Of a DNA stretch of 19,702 bases, positions 7,588-15,441 are shown in pieces. The notes below the pieces were generated by a model, which saw nothing but the letters and a program-made list of their open reading frames with translations, made no database searches and was not told where the DNA came from. Every line of letters begins with the position of its first letter. The stretch's first letter is position 1. Source of the DNA: an uncultured Muribaculaceae bacterium (GTDB lineage: Bacteria; Bacteroidota; Bacteroidia; Bacteroidales; Muribaculaceae). The stretch spans positions 1-19,702 of the forward strand of contig CAJTNN010000034.1 in assembly GCA_910577585.1 (NCBI GenBank). Reading direction: 5' to 3'. Made by a program: the position numbers and the translations under genes.

Positions 7588-7634
7588 GTATTAAAATAGC
7601 AACATTTCATACAGTAAAAAATCTTAACATACTT

Positions 7635-10600
7635 ATGAGCAAACAGAAAGAATTTCTGACCTGTGATGGCAACCAGGCAGCAGCCCACGTGAGCTATATG
7701 TTCAGTGAGGTAGCCGCCATCTACCCCATCACTCCCTCATCGACTATGGCAGAATATGTCGATGACTGGAGCGCCGCAGGCAGAAAAAACATGTTCGGCG
7801 AGACAGTTCTTGTGCAGGAGATGCAGTCAGAGGCCGGTGCCGCAGGCGCGGTGCATGGTTCGCTTCAGGCTGGTGCGCTTACCACCACCTACACTGCATC
7901 GCAGGGTCTTCTTCTGATGATCCCCAACATGTACAAGATTGCAGGCGAGCTTCTTCCCTGCGTATTCCATGTGTCAGCGCGTACAATCGCCTCTCACGCA
8001 CTTTCAATCTTCGGCGACCATCAGGATGTGATGTCAGCTCGCCAGACAGGCTTCGCAATGCTTTGTGAGGGTTCGGTGCAGGAGGTGATGGATCTCGCCG
8101 GCGTAGCCCACCTTTCTACAATCAAGAGCCGAGTGCCCTTCATCAACTTCTTCGACGGCTTCCGCACATCGCATGAGATTCAGAAAATCGAGGTGATTGA
8201 CGGTGAGGCTCTCGCAGCCCTCGTCGACCAGGAGGCTCTGGCTGAGTTCCGCAACCGTGCGCTCAACCCCGATGCACCGGTGGCACGCGGCATGGCCGAG
8301 AACCCCGACGTATTCTTCCAGCACCGTGAGGCTTCCAACAAATACTACGAGGCTGTGCCGGCCATCGTGGAGGAGTATCTCAACGAGGTGAGCAAGATTA
8401 CAGGACGCAAATATGGTCTGTTTGACTACTACGGCGACCCGGAGGCTGAGAATGTAATCATCGCGATGGGTTCGGTGACTCAGGCTATCCAGGAGACTAT
8501 CGACTATCTTCGTGCCCAGGGCAAGAAGGTGGGTCTGGTGAGCGTGCACCTCTACCGCCCCTTCTCAGCCAAGCACTTCCTTGCAGCAGTGCCCGCCACA
8601 GCCAAGCGCATCGCTGTGCTTGACCGCACCAAAGAGCCCGGCGCAAATGGCGAGCCCCTCTATCTTGATGTCAAGGATGTGTTCTACGGCAAGGAGAATG
8701 CCCCGCTTATCGTAGGTGGTCGCTATGGTCTGAGCTCAAAGGATACAACTCCTGCTCAGATTCTCGCCGTGTATGAGAATCTCGAGCTCCCCGAGCCCAA
8801 GAACCACTTCACCATCGGCATCGTCGACGACGTGACTTTCCACTCTCTGCCCATGCTGCCAGAGATGCATCTCGGCGGCAAGAGCATCTTCTCAGCCAAG
8901 TTCTATGGCCTCGGTGCTGACGGCACAGTGGGCGCCAACAAGAACTCTGTGAAGATCATCGGCGAGAACACCGACAAATATTGCCAGGCATACTTCGAGT
9001 ATGACTCGAAGAAGTCAGGTGGCTTCACTTGTTCGCACCTGCGTTTTGGCGACGAGCCGATCCGCTCTACATATTTCGTGAATACGCCTAACTTCGTGGC
9101 ATGCCACGTACAGGCATATCTGCATATGTATGATGTGACCCGCGGTCTGCTGCCCGGCGGCACATTCCTTCTCAACACTGTGTGGGAGGGTGAGGAACTC
9201 GCCAAGAATCTTCCGGTGCGCGTGAAGAAATATCTTGCCAAGAACAACATCACCTGCTACTATATGAATGCATCGAAGATCGCACAGGAGATTGGTCTGG
9301 GCAACCGTACCAACACCATCCTGCAGAGCGCATTCTTCCGCATCACAGAGGTGATTCCCGTAGACCTGGCCGTAGAGCAGATGAAGAAATTCATCGTCAA
9401 GAGCTATGGCAAGAAGGGTGAGAATATCGTCAACATGAACTATGCCGCAGTCGATCGTGGCTCGGAATATCATAAGCTTGATGTGGATCCCGCATGGGCA
9501 GAGCTTCCCGATGAGGCACCGGCCCACAGCGACGCACCCGCATTCATCACCAATGTTGTCAAGCCTATCAACGCACAGGATGGCCATCTGCTTCCTGTGA
9601 GCACCTTCGCCGATCGTGCCGACGGCACATGGCCTCAGGGCACAGCAGCCTATGAGAAGCGTGGTGTGGCAGCATTCGTGCCTGAATGGGATCCTGCCAA
9701 CTGTATCCAGTGCAACAAGTGTGCATATGTATGTCCTCACGCATCAATCCGTCCGTTCCTGCTCAATGCAGAAGAGATGGCAGCCGCTCCCTTCGGTGAG
9801 GATCATTCAATCCCCGCCATCGGCAAGGGCTTCGAGGGTCTGCGCTTCGTGCAGCAGGTCGACGTGCTCGACTGCCTCGGTTGCGGCAACTGTGTGGATG
9901 TATGTCCGGGCAAGAAGGGCGTGAAGGCTCTCTCGATGCAGCACATCGAGTCGCAGCTAGGCCAGGAGAAGAACTGGGAGTATTGTGTCAATGAGGTGGC
10001 TTCGAAGCAGAATCTTGTCGACATCAAGCTGAATGTGAAGAACAGCCAGTTTGCCACTCCGAAGTTTGAGTTCTCAGGTGCATGCTCAGGTTGCGGTGAG
10101 ACTCCCTATCTGAAGCTCGTCAGCCAGCTCTTCGGCGACCACGAGATTGTGGCTAACGCTACAGGTTGCTCGTCGATCTATTCAGGTTCGGTGCCCTCGA
10201 CTCCCTATTGCACCGATGAGAAGGGTCATGGTCCTGCATGGGCTAACTCACTCTTCGAGGACTTCTGCGAGTTCGGTCTCGGCATGCGCATCGCATATGA
10301 GAAGATGCGTGCACGCCTTGAGGAGCTTGCTGCCAAATCGCAGACTTGCGATTGCTGCACTCCCGAAGTGAAGGCTGCCGCAGCTGCATGGCTTGAGGTG
10401 AAGGAGGATGCTGCCAAGTCGCGCGAGGCCGGCGAGAAGTGGGCTGAGCTTGCTCAGGCTAATTCTGCCAATTGCGACATCTGCAAGCAGGTCTACAATC
10501 TGAAGCACTATCTCACCAAGCGCAGCCAGTGGATCATCGGTGGCGACGGCGCAAGCTACGATATCGGTTTCGGTGGTCTTGACCACGTGATTGCATCGGG

Positions 10601-11225
10601 CAAGAATGTGAATATCCTCGTGCTCGACACCGAGGTATATTCCAACACCGGTGGCCAGTCTTCGAAGTCTACCCCGATCGGTGCAATCGCTAAATTTGCT
10701 GCTGCCGGCAAGCGCATCCGTAAGAAAGACCTCGGCCTTATCGCCACTACCTACGGCTATGTATATGTGGCACAGGTGGCTATGGGTGCCGACAATGCAC
10801 AGACACTGAAGGCCATCCGTGAGGCAGAGGCTTACGACGGACCGTCGCTGATCATCGCTTACTCACCCTGTATCAACCATGGTCTGAAGGCAGGCATGGG
10901 TCACAGCCAGGAGGAGGAGCGTCTGGCCGTAGAGTGCGGCTACTGGCATCTCTGGCGCTACAACCCCGATGAGGAGGCCAAGGGCAACAATCCCTTCTCG
11001 CTCGACAGCAAGGAGCCGCAGTGGGATAAGTTCGCCGGATTCCTCAAAGGTGAGGTCCGTTTCGCATCGGTTCAGAAGATGTATCCCGAAGCTGCTGCCG
11101 AGCTCTTCAAGGCAGCCGAGGATAACGCCAAGTGGCGCTACAACAACTACAAGCGTCTCGCAGCCCAGAACTGGGGTGTGGATCCTGAGCTGACTCCCGA
11201 AGAGATTGCACTCCGCAAGCAGTAA
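7635..11225 (+). CDS. nifJ: Pyruvate:ferredoxin (flavodoxin) oxidoreductase, single-chain
   Basis: This enzyme oxidatively decarboxylates pyruvate with CoA to acetyl-CoA and CO2 and passes electrons to ferredoxin or flavodoxin, a central step of anaerobic energy metabolism. The 1196-residue chain holds all domains in one protein. The N-terminal pyruvate/TPP part has YPITPSSTMAEY. A ferredoxin domain carries two 4Fe-4S motifs (Cys690/693/696/700 and Cys747/750/753/757). The proximal cluster ligands are Cys817, Cys820, Cys845 and Cys1079. The TPP-binding stretch runs from GGDGASYDIG to NTGGQSSKSTP. A segment at about 890-955 adds five further cysteines (905, 907, 908, 947, 950). In-frame ATA isoleucine codons, common in recG and the helicase gene upstream, appear absent by eye, as expected for a highly expressed gene. 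It has its own promoter and a hairpin after the stop. Confidence 0.97.
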   Translation: MSKQKEFLTCDGNQAAAHVSYMFSEVAAIYPITPSSTMAEYVDDWSAAGRKNMFGETVLVQEMQSEAGAAGAVHGSLQAGALTTTYTASQGLLLMIPNMYKIAGELLPCVFHVSARTIASHALSIFGDHQDVMSARQTGFAMLCEGSVQEVMDLAGVAHLSTIKSRVPFINFFDGFRTSHEIQKIEVIDGEALAALVDQEALAEFRNRALNPDAPVARGMAENPDVFFQHREASNKYYEAVPAIVEEYLNEVSKITGRKYGLFDYYGDPEAENVIIAMGSVTQAIQETIDYLRAQGKKVGLVSVHLYRPFSAKHFLAAVPATAKRIAVLDRTKEPGANGEPLYLDVKDVFYGKENAPLIVGGRYGLSSKDTTPAQILAVYENLELPEPKNHFTIGIVDDVTFHSLPMLPEMHLGGKSIFSAKFYGLGADGTVGANKNSVKIIGENTDKYCQAYFEYDSKKSGGFTCSHLRFGDEPIRSTYFVNTPNFVACHVQAYLHMYDVTRGLLPGGTFLLNTVWEGEELAKNLPVRVKKYLAKNNITCYYMNASKIAQEIGLGNRTNTILQSAFFRITEVIPVDLAVEQMKKFIVKSYGKKGENIVNMNYAAVDRGSEYHKLDVDPAWAELPDEAPAHSDAPAFITNVVKPINAQDGHLLPVSTFADRADGTWPQGTAAYEKRGVAAFVPEWDPANCIQCNKCAYVCPHASIRPFLLNAEEMAAAPFGEDHSIPAIGKGFEGLRFVQQVDVLDCLGCGNCVDVCPGKKGVKALSMQHIESQLGQEKNWEYCVNEVASKQNLVDIKLNVKNSQFATPKFEFSGACSGCGETPYLKLVSQLFGDHEIVANATGCSSIYSGSVPSTPYCTDEKGHGPAWANSLFEDFCEFGLGMRIAYEKMRARLEELAAKSQTCDCCTPEVKAAAAAWLEVKEDAAKSREAGEKWAELAQANSANCDICKQVYNLKHYLTKRSQWIIGGDGASYDIGFGGLDHVIASGKNVNILVLDTEVYSNTGGQSSKSTPIGAIAKFAAAGKRIRKKDLGLIATTYGYVYVAQVAMGADNAQTLKAIREAEAYDGPSLIIAYSPCINHGLKAGMGHSQEEERLAVECGYWHLWRYNPDEEAKGNNPFSLDSKEPQWDKFAGFLKGEVRFASVQKMYPEAAAELFKAAEDNAKWRYNNYKRLAAQNWGVDPELTPEEIALRKQ

Positions 11226-11256
11226 TATCTGATAAATTCCCCAACTGAATATAAAG

Positions 11257-11288
11257 GCCGGGCGCCACGCATCAGCGTGACGCCCGGC
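11257..11288 (+). terminator. Terminator hairpin after the pyruvate oxidoreductase gene
   Basis: GCCGGGCGCCACGC (11257-11270) pairs with GCGTGACGCCCGGC (11275-11288) around the loop ATCA: 13 of 14 positions pair, with one C/A mismatch. It begins 31 bases after the stop. The following bases (GCTGTTTAT) are only a weak T-run, so it may end transcription imperfectly or protect the 3' end. Confidence 0.65.
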
Positions 11289-11320
11289 GCTGTTTATGGG
11301 ATAGACTATGATTATAATAG

Positions 11321-11354
11321 TGAGGGGAGCCGGCCGGATGGCGGGCTCCCCTCA
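11321..11354. terminator. Second hairpin in the convergent spacer
   Basis: TGAGGGGAGCC (11321-11331) is perfectly complementary to GGCTCCCCTCA (11344-11354), with a GC-rich 12-base loop. No T-run follows on either strand. It lies between the ends of two convergent transcripts and may act as back-up termination or an mRNA 3'-end stabiliser. Confidence 0.45.
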
Positions 11355-11393
11355 GTGTAGATGTGTGCAGGCTGCACAAGGCAGCTGTATCGA

Positions 11394-11441
11394 TAAGTGT
11401 CTCTCAAAAAACAGCTATGCGTTATTTTTGAGAGACACTTA
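11394..11441. repeat. 17-bp perfect inverted repeat at the convergence point
   Basis: TAAGTGTCTCTCAAAAA (11394-11410) and its exact complement (11425-11441) flank a 14-base spacer. On the minus strand it begins 7 bases after the stop codon of the 619-residue gene. The A/T tracts lie at the loop side of the stem, so neither transcript has a T-run after the hairpin as a standard intrinsic terminator would. It may still act as a bidirectional terminator, or it may be a dispersed palindromic repeat. Confidence 0.75.
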
Positions 11442-11448
11442 CTTCGTA

Positions 11449-13308
11449 TTAGCGCAGGATTGTCTTGGTGGTGCGGAGCGAACCGTCGGCCAGACGTTCG
11501 GTCTTGATGAAGAGACCAGCGGCCGGGTTGGCCACGAGGCGTCCCTGAAGGTCGTAGTAGCGGGTCTCCACAACTGCGGCATTATCGGCAGCCACAGTTG
11601 ACACACCTACACCCGGACCTCCGAGATATTCAGAAGATACGGAGTTGATGACCTTCCCCTGGCCATCAATCACGTAAGCGATGACGCGCACCTTATCCTT
11701 ATCTACCGGGATGACATTGAGGTCGGGCTCATCATCGGTGGGGCGGAGATAGACTGAGCGGAAGTCGGCTGTATTGAACTCGGCAGAGGTAGTCATTGTC
11801 TCGAAAGCCTTGATGTCAGAGGGGAGAGAATTGCGCATTCCACCGGCAAACTCATTGTTGATGGCCACATCATTATAGACCAGACCGAAGATGGGGCTAC
11901 CGCCATTGAGGAACACGTCATCCCAGGGTGCGGGAAGTGTAGCTGACTGTGCCGCATTTCCGGCGTAATAGTTGGTCTGCATATATGTGGGGTCTTTCAG
12001 ACCGTCGGCCACGAGGATGTAGCCTACGGTATATCCGGCATCCTCCACATTGGAGAGAGAGATGACATTGACAGTTGCCTCAAGAGTCGATTTGGTGTCA
12101 TCGGTGTAGCGGGCTGTGCAGTCGAGCGCGATATCGGCCATATTCTGGCGTGAGGTCTCCCATGAGGCGGGAATCTCGCCCGGATCAATCGAGAGGTCGC
12201 GGTTGATGTAGGCTGCGGGCAGGCCGCGTGGAGAATTGGGGAAAGAATAAGTCACAGCCATTGCATCAGAATTATGCCATGCCACAGCCACGAAATCTTC
12301 AGGCTCCTCCTCCTTCATGTATTCAAGGGCTGCATAACCTCGCGGACACCATCCGCACCACAGGCCGGTGTATTCCTCCACCAGCGGACGATTGACGGGA
12401 ATGATGCTTGAGATAGCCAGAGCGCTTGAGGCCTCAGCTCCACCATTGATATTGGCAGTGCCATTCACCTTATCGATTTTCACAGAGATGTCATAATATC
12501 CGATTCCGCTGATGGCGGGGAGTTCGAAAGTCACCGCACCCTTGGAGCCGAGTGAAGCGGGTATGGGAGTTTCAAACGTGTACTCACCCTCGCCTGAGAG
12601 GTCGGCCACACTCCATGAATAGGCTACAGAAGAGATGGGGTCGGAGCCGGCGTTGACCACATCGAAGCTATACTCTCCGGGCTTATCGGCCAGGAACACA
12701 GTGCGCTGAGGCAGACTCACACCCGCTGAAGAGGTCGGGAAGGAGCCATCGAGCAGAACTATCATGGCGCTCTGCATACCATTATCCTTTTCAGAATAAT
12801 CGGCCCATTTGAGTTGTGTGCGGCTTGAGTGGAAGAAGAAGCCTTTGGGGTCGGTGCCGGGCACGATTGCCACCGGTAGCTTGCTGGCCTCCTGGAGTTC
12901 GCTCACCTCAAACGAATAACCCACATAGACGGGGTCGGCGGTGAGAGTGTAAGGCTCATCGAAGGTGGCGGTGAGATAACCGTCGGCGATAGAGCCGGCC
13001 ACAGAGGCGATGTCGGGCACATTGACACGCACACCATCCACACGCTCCACGACCAGTTCGGAAGTGAGGAAGGCCGAGGGGGCTGCGTAAAGACTTGCAT
13101 CACCGGGGAGTTGCACCTTTACGCCTGTGATTTTAGTGCCGATCAATGCCGGATTCTCGATACAGATGGCCACATCATAATTCTCCTTCTTTTTTGTGCC
13201 ATAGTAGCCCGGGGCTACATTGGAGTAGTTGTAGGAGAATTCGAGGTCGGTAGCCAGGGCGGAGGCGGCAGTCGCTGCGGCCAGCGCCAGTAGGTAGAAT
13301 TTTTTCAT
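11449..13308 (-). CDS. Secreted Omp28/thioredoxin-like protein with C-terminal sorting tail
   Basis: A 619-residue exported protein. A clear signal peptide (MKKF, then an Ala/Leu-rich core) would be cleaved after ALA at about residue 19. Residues 20-300 look like beta-rich, immunoglobulin-type domains. From about 305 comes a thioredoxin-like region: EEYTGLWCGWCPRG with Cys318-x2-Cys321, then AVAWHNSDAM and RGLPAAYINR, where Pro364 is a candidate cis-proline. This arrangement matches the Omp28-related family common in Bacteroidota, whose substrates are mostly unknown. The last 36 residues (YYDLQGRLVANPAAGLFIK...) form a tail like type IX secretion C-terminal domains, and the upstream neighbour carries a closely similar one. 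The natural inference is surface delivery and a disulfide-related or structural role. Specific function unknown. Confidence 0.8.
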   Translation of the reverse strand: MKKFYLLALAAATAASALATDLEFSYNYSNVAPGYYGTKKKENYDVAICIENPALIGTKITGVKVQLPGDASLYAAPSAFLTSELVVERVDGVRVNVPDIASVAGSIADGYLTATFDEPYTLTADPVYVGYSFEVSELQEASKLPVAIVPGTDPKGFFFHSSRTQLKWADYSEKDNGMQSAMIVLLDGSFPTSSAGVSLPQRTVFLADKPGEYSFDVVNAGSDPISSVAYSWSVADLSGEGEYTFETPIPASLGSKGAVTFELPAISGIGYYDISVKIDKVNGTANINGGAEASSALAISSIIPVNRPLVEEYTGLWCGWCPRGYAALEYMKEEEPEDFVAVAWHNSDAMAVTYSFPNSPRGLPAAYINRDLSIDPGEIPASWETSRQNMADIALDCTARYTDDTKSTLEATVNVISLSNVEDAGYTVGYILVADGLKDPTYMQTNYYAGNAAQSATLPAPWDDVFLNGGSPIFGLVYNDVAINNEFAGGMRNSLPSDIKAFETMTTSAEFNTADFRSVYLRPTDDEPDLNVIPVDKDKVRVIAYVIDGQGKVINSVSSEYLGGPGVGVSTVAADNAAVVETRYYDLQGRLVANPAAGLFIKTERLADGSLRTTKTILR

Positions 13309-13341
13309 ATCATTGGTTTAGATGAATTATCGGAATACGCG

Positions 13342-13380
13342 TATGCCGCTCCGCCGACCGGAGGGCCGCAGAGCGGCATA
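13342..13380 (-). terminator. Hairpin between the two secreted-protein genes
   Basis: TATGCCGCTC (13342-13351) is the perfect complement of GAGCGGCATA (13371-13380), and a few outer bases (ACGC/GCGT) can extend it. It lies 51 bases after the minus-strand stop at 13431 and 34 bases before the next start. No T-run follows, so it may be an attenuator or mRNA-processing structure rather than a full terminator. Confidence 0.45.
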
Positions 13381-13430
13381 TATGCGTGTGTGGAGATAGT
13401 CAGGAATGTGGAGGCGTGAGGACGGGAATA

Positions 13431-15041
13431 TCAGCGGCAGATAGCTTTCTGATAATTTACTGAACCATCGGCTTTGCGGATGGCGCGTATGTAGAGCCCG
13501 GCTGACGGATTGACCACCGGACGACCCTGGAGGTCGAAATAGCCAGCGACGGCCTCACCATCCGAGAGGGTCAGATCTACGCCCGACTTATCCTGCACAG
13601 TGATATAATCGGAATAAATTGTTTCATCGGCCGAAGGTTTATATACGAGGCGCAGACGCAGAGTCTCATACTTCGGGTTGAAAACGAGCACCTGCTGCAG
13701 CAGTTCAGTCTGGTAGACGAAGCCCTGCATGTCGGAATATCCGAAGGGTATCTGTGTGGTGTCGGCGTTGAGCGAGGGGTAGTTGGCCTTGGTGAAGGTG
13801 TAGGGGGTGTCGTCGGTCCACACCTCGAAGTATAGTTTGCTCATGTCGAGCAGACATCCTTCAGCTGAGAGCATGCTGACCATGAAGTCAATCTCCTCAG
13901 CCGGCACATACTCATCGGCAGGATAATATTGCATCAGGACCGGAGTTACAAGACTGGTGACTTTGGCATCGGCGGCCACAGCAGTCATTGTGGGTGTCTG
14001 ATATATCTTCTCATAGTAAAGTTCCTCGGGGTCCTCCTGTACTGCGGGAGCGATGATGAAACTCATGTCGGATGTAAGTGTGCCGTCAGTGTCAGAGGCT
14101 GAGAATACCATGTCTGCCTGAGGTTCGAACGACACTGAGTTGCCTTGATACAGCGCATCGCCGGTGATGAAATATTGTGTGAATCCGTAGAGCCAGCTTT
14201 CGCCGAGATACTGGTTTGACGGGAAACTGTAGGTGCCGTCGGCCTCTTTCGAGCCTTTGACCACAGCGTCAGGGAGATCCTTTATGCCCACGGCGATACC
14301 CTTCACATAGCAGTCATCGCCATCAAAAGCCACACTCACCGGGGCTGCGAGGACCGAACCCTCGATAGAGTGGGGCCAGGTGAGCACCATCGGCTGGAAA
14401 TCTGCATCGGCGGGAGCCTGCGCGGGTTGCTCGGCGATGGGGGTGATTGAGGTATAGAAATCGCCGTTGAGAGTCCAGTCCCAGTCGCCTTCGTAGAAGT
14501 AATATTCACCCAGGAAGAGTTCGGGATCATCAGGAGTCAGTGAGCCGTCGGCCCCGATGGTGAATGTGTAGGTCTGGGCCTCGGTGGGCACCATATTCGC
14601 GGTGCTCCCCTTGACGACCATGTCGCAGACCACGGCATAGAAACGCTGCGGGGTCAACACACCGTTGATGTCATCGACATAGCTGTTGACGAGTTGCGGG
14701 AATGCGAAAGTGGCCTTATCACCCTCGACCTGACCCTTGAGCAGACCGGGCACGGAGTGCCAGCTGAACGGATGACCGATGTAGATATCATTACCATCGC
14801 GCGCCACACTGGTCAGCGAGCCCTTGGCCGGGAGTACGGTAAGCTGCGAATTGATGTTGAGGAATCCATCCCCCTCCTTGACCATGGTTGAGGTTACGGC
14901 GCCGGACGGCACTTCAGTAAGATAGACTGTAGAGGGAGATGATGGCAGAGCCGTGGCAGATGTGGCTGCATTCGCACAGAGTGAGACACCGGCTGCAGCA
15001 ATGACAGCCGTCAGCATAGAGAATCGTGTAAAATCGTGCAT
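13431..15041 (-). CDS. Secreted protein of unknown function with duplicated beta domain and sorting tail
   Basis: A 536-residue protein I do not recognise. An N-terminal hydrophobic stretch (about residues 9-21) followed by CANA looks like a signal peptide cut by signal peptidase I near residue 26. Cys22 lacks a good lipobox because Leu precedes it. Two segments look like duplicated domains: residues about 75-170 (VARDGNDIYIGH...LLKGQVEGDKATFAFP) and about 233-325 (VAFDGDDCYVKG...VVKGSKEADGTYSFP), each ending near a D(G/T)xLT motif. The pattern of alternating hydrophobic residues suggests beta-sandwich folds. The last 37 residues (GYFDLQGRPVVNPSAGLYIR...) closely match the tail of the downstream 619-residue protein and resemble type IX secretion sorting domains. 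The ATG at 15041 could be replaced by Met9. It probably lies on the cell surface. Confidence 0.7.
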   Translation of the reverse strand: MHDFTRFSMLTAVIAAAGVSLCANAATSATALPSSPSTVYLTEVPSGAVTSTMVKEGDGFLNINSQLTVLPAKGSLTSVARDGNDIYIGHPFSWHSVPGLLKGQVEGDKATFAFPQLVNSYVDDINGVLTPQRFYAVVCDMVVKGSTANMVPTEAQTYTFTIGADGSLTPDDPELFLGEYYFYEGDWDWTLNGDFYTSITPIAEQPAQAPADADFQPMVLTWPHSIEGSVLAAPVSVAFDGDDCYVKGIAVGIKDLPDAVVKGSKEADGTYSFPSNQYLGESWLYGFTQYFITGDALYQGNSVSFEPQADMVFSASDTDGTLTSDMSFIIAPAVQEDPEELYYEKIYQTPTMTAVAADAKVTSLVTPVLMQYYPADEYVPAEEIDFMVSMLSAEGCLLDMSKLYFEVWTDDTPYTFTKANYPSLNADTTQIPFGYSDMQGFVYQTELLQQVLVFNPKYETLRLRLVYKPSADETIYSDYITVQDKSGVDLTLSDGEAVAGYFDLQGRPVVNPSAGLYIRAIRKADGSVNYQKAICR

Positions 15042-15205
15042 AATTTAAAGTGTTGTTTGATAGTTGGAATCGAGGGTCAGCAACTTGAGACCCATAAGTC
15101 GAATAATGGCTCGGATTGCAGCAGGCTTGAATCTACACGCATTAGTGATACTTACAAACTGATAGTGCCGATGCGTGGAAAAACTCTCGACGCTCAATCC
15201 AATGA

Positions 15206-15213
15206 CAAAGATA
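15206..15213 (-). promoter_or_regulatory. Candidate promoter -7 element for the 536-residue gene
   Basis: Read on the minus strand this is TATCTTTG, an exact TAnnTTTG match. Transcription would start near 15199, about 155 bases before the ATG. A second exact match, TATTTTTG, lies upstream at 15260-15267. Neither has a well-spaced -33 element, and AT-rich DNA makes chance matches likely. Confidence 0.4.
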
Positions 15214-15373
15214 TGTAAAATAATTCAATATAAAAAATACCGGTCTTTCATTCTGTAAACAAAAATATAGAGTATGCTATCAATATTAATTGTTTATGGG
15301 GGTCTGGATAATCATGCGTATCGCATATGATGAGAGATATTTAGGAGTGAGATTATTAAAATGACAATATGCC

Positions 15374-15406
15374 AAAAAATATCATCAGTTTGGCGAATTA
15401 AACTGA
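15374..15406 (-). terminator. Intrinsic terminator of the biotin cluster
   Basis: On the minus strand TCAGTTT and AAACTGA (15406-15400 and 15391-15385) form a 7-bp stem with an 8-base loop, followed within a few bases by a run of six T (15379-15374). It begins 36 bases after the bioG-bioC stop. The stem is weak, but hairpin plus T-run is the standard layout. Confidence 0.55.
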
Positions 15407-15441
15407 AGACTATAGGCTTAATTGGGCTCGGGTATGGATGA

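Larger units (their letters stand above)
15042..15441. other. 400-base AT-rich spacer between two minus-strand units
   Basis: No coding region is supported here. It holds, on the minus strand, the probable terminator of the biotin cluster (15374-15406), then two TAnnTTTG-like promoter elements (15260-15267 and 15206-15213) and a leader of about 150 bases for the 536-residue gene. Short frames in it are unlike any protein I know. Confidence 0.6.

Noticed and set aside
9015..9740. A 241-codon minus-strand frame inside the pyruvate oxidoreductase gene
   Set aside because: The plus-strand protein is a complete, well-conserved enzyme. The antisense translation has many Cys and His but no known motif, and is a mirror of the codon bias.
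11226..11448. Inverted repeats in the convergent spacer as insertion-sequence ends
   Set aside because: There is no transposase, no target-site duplication that I can see, and the arms flank only a 14-base spacer. A terminator or palindromic repeat is simpler.
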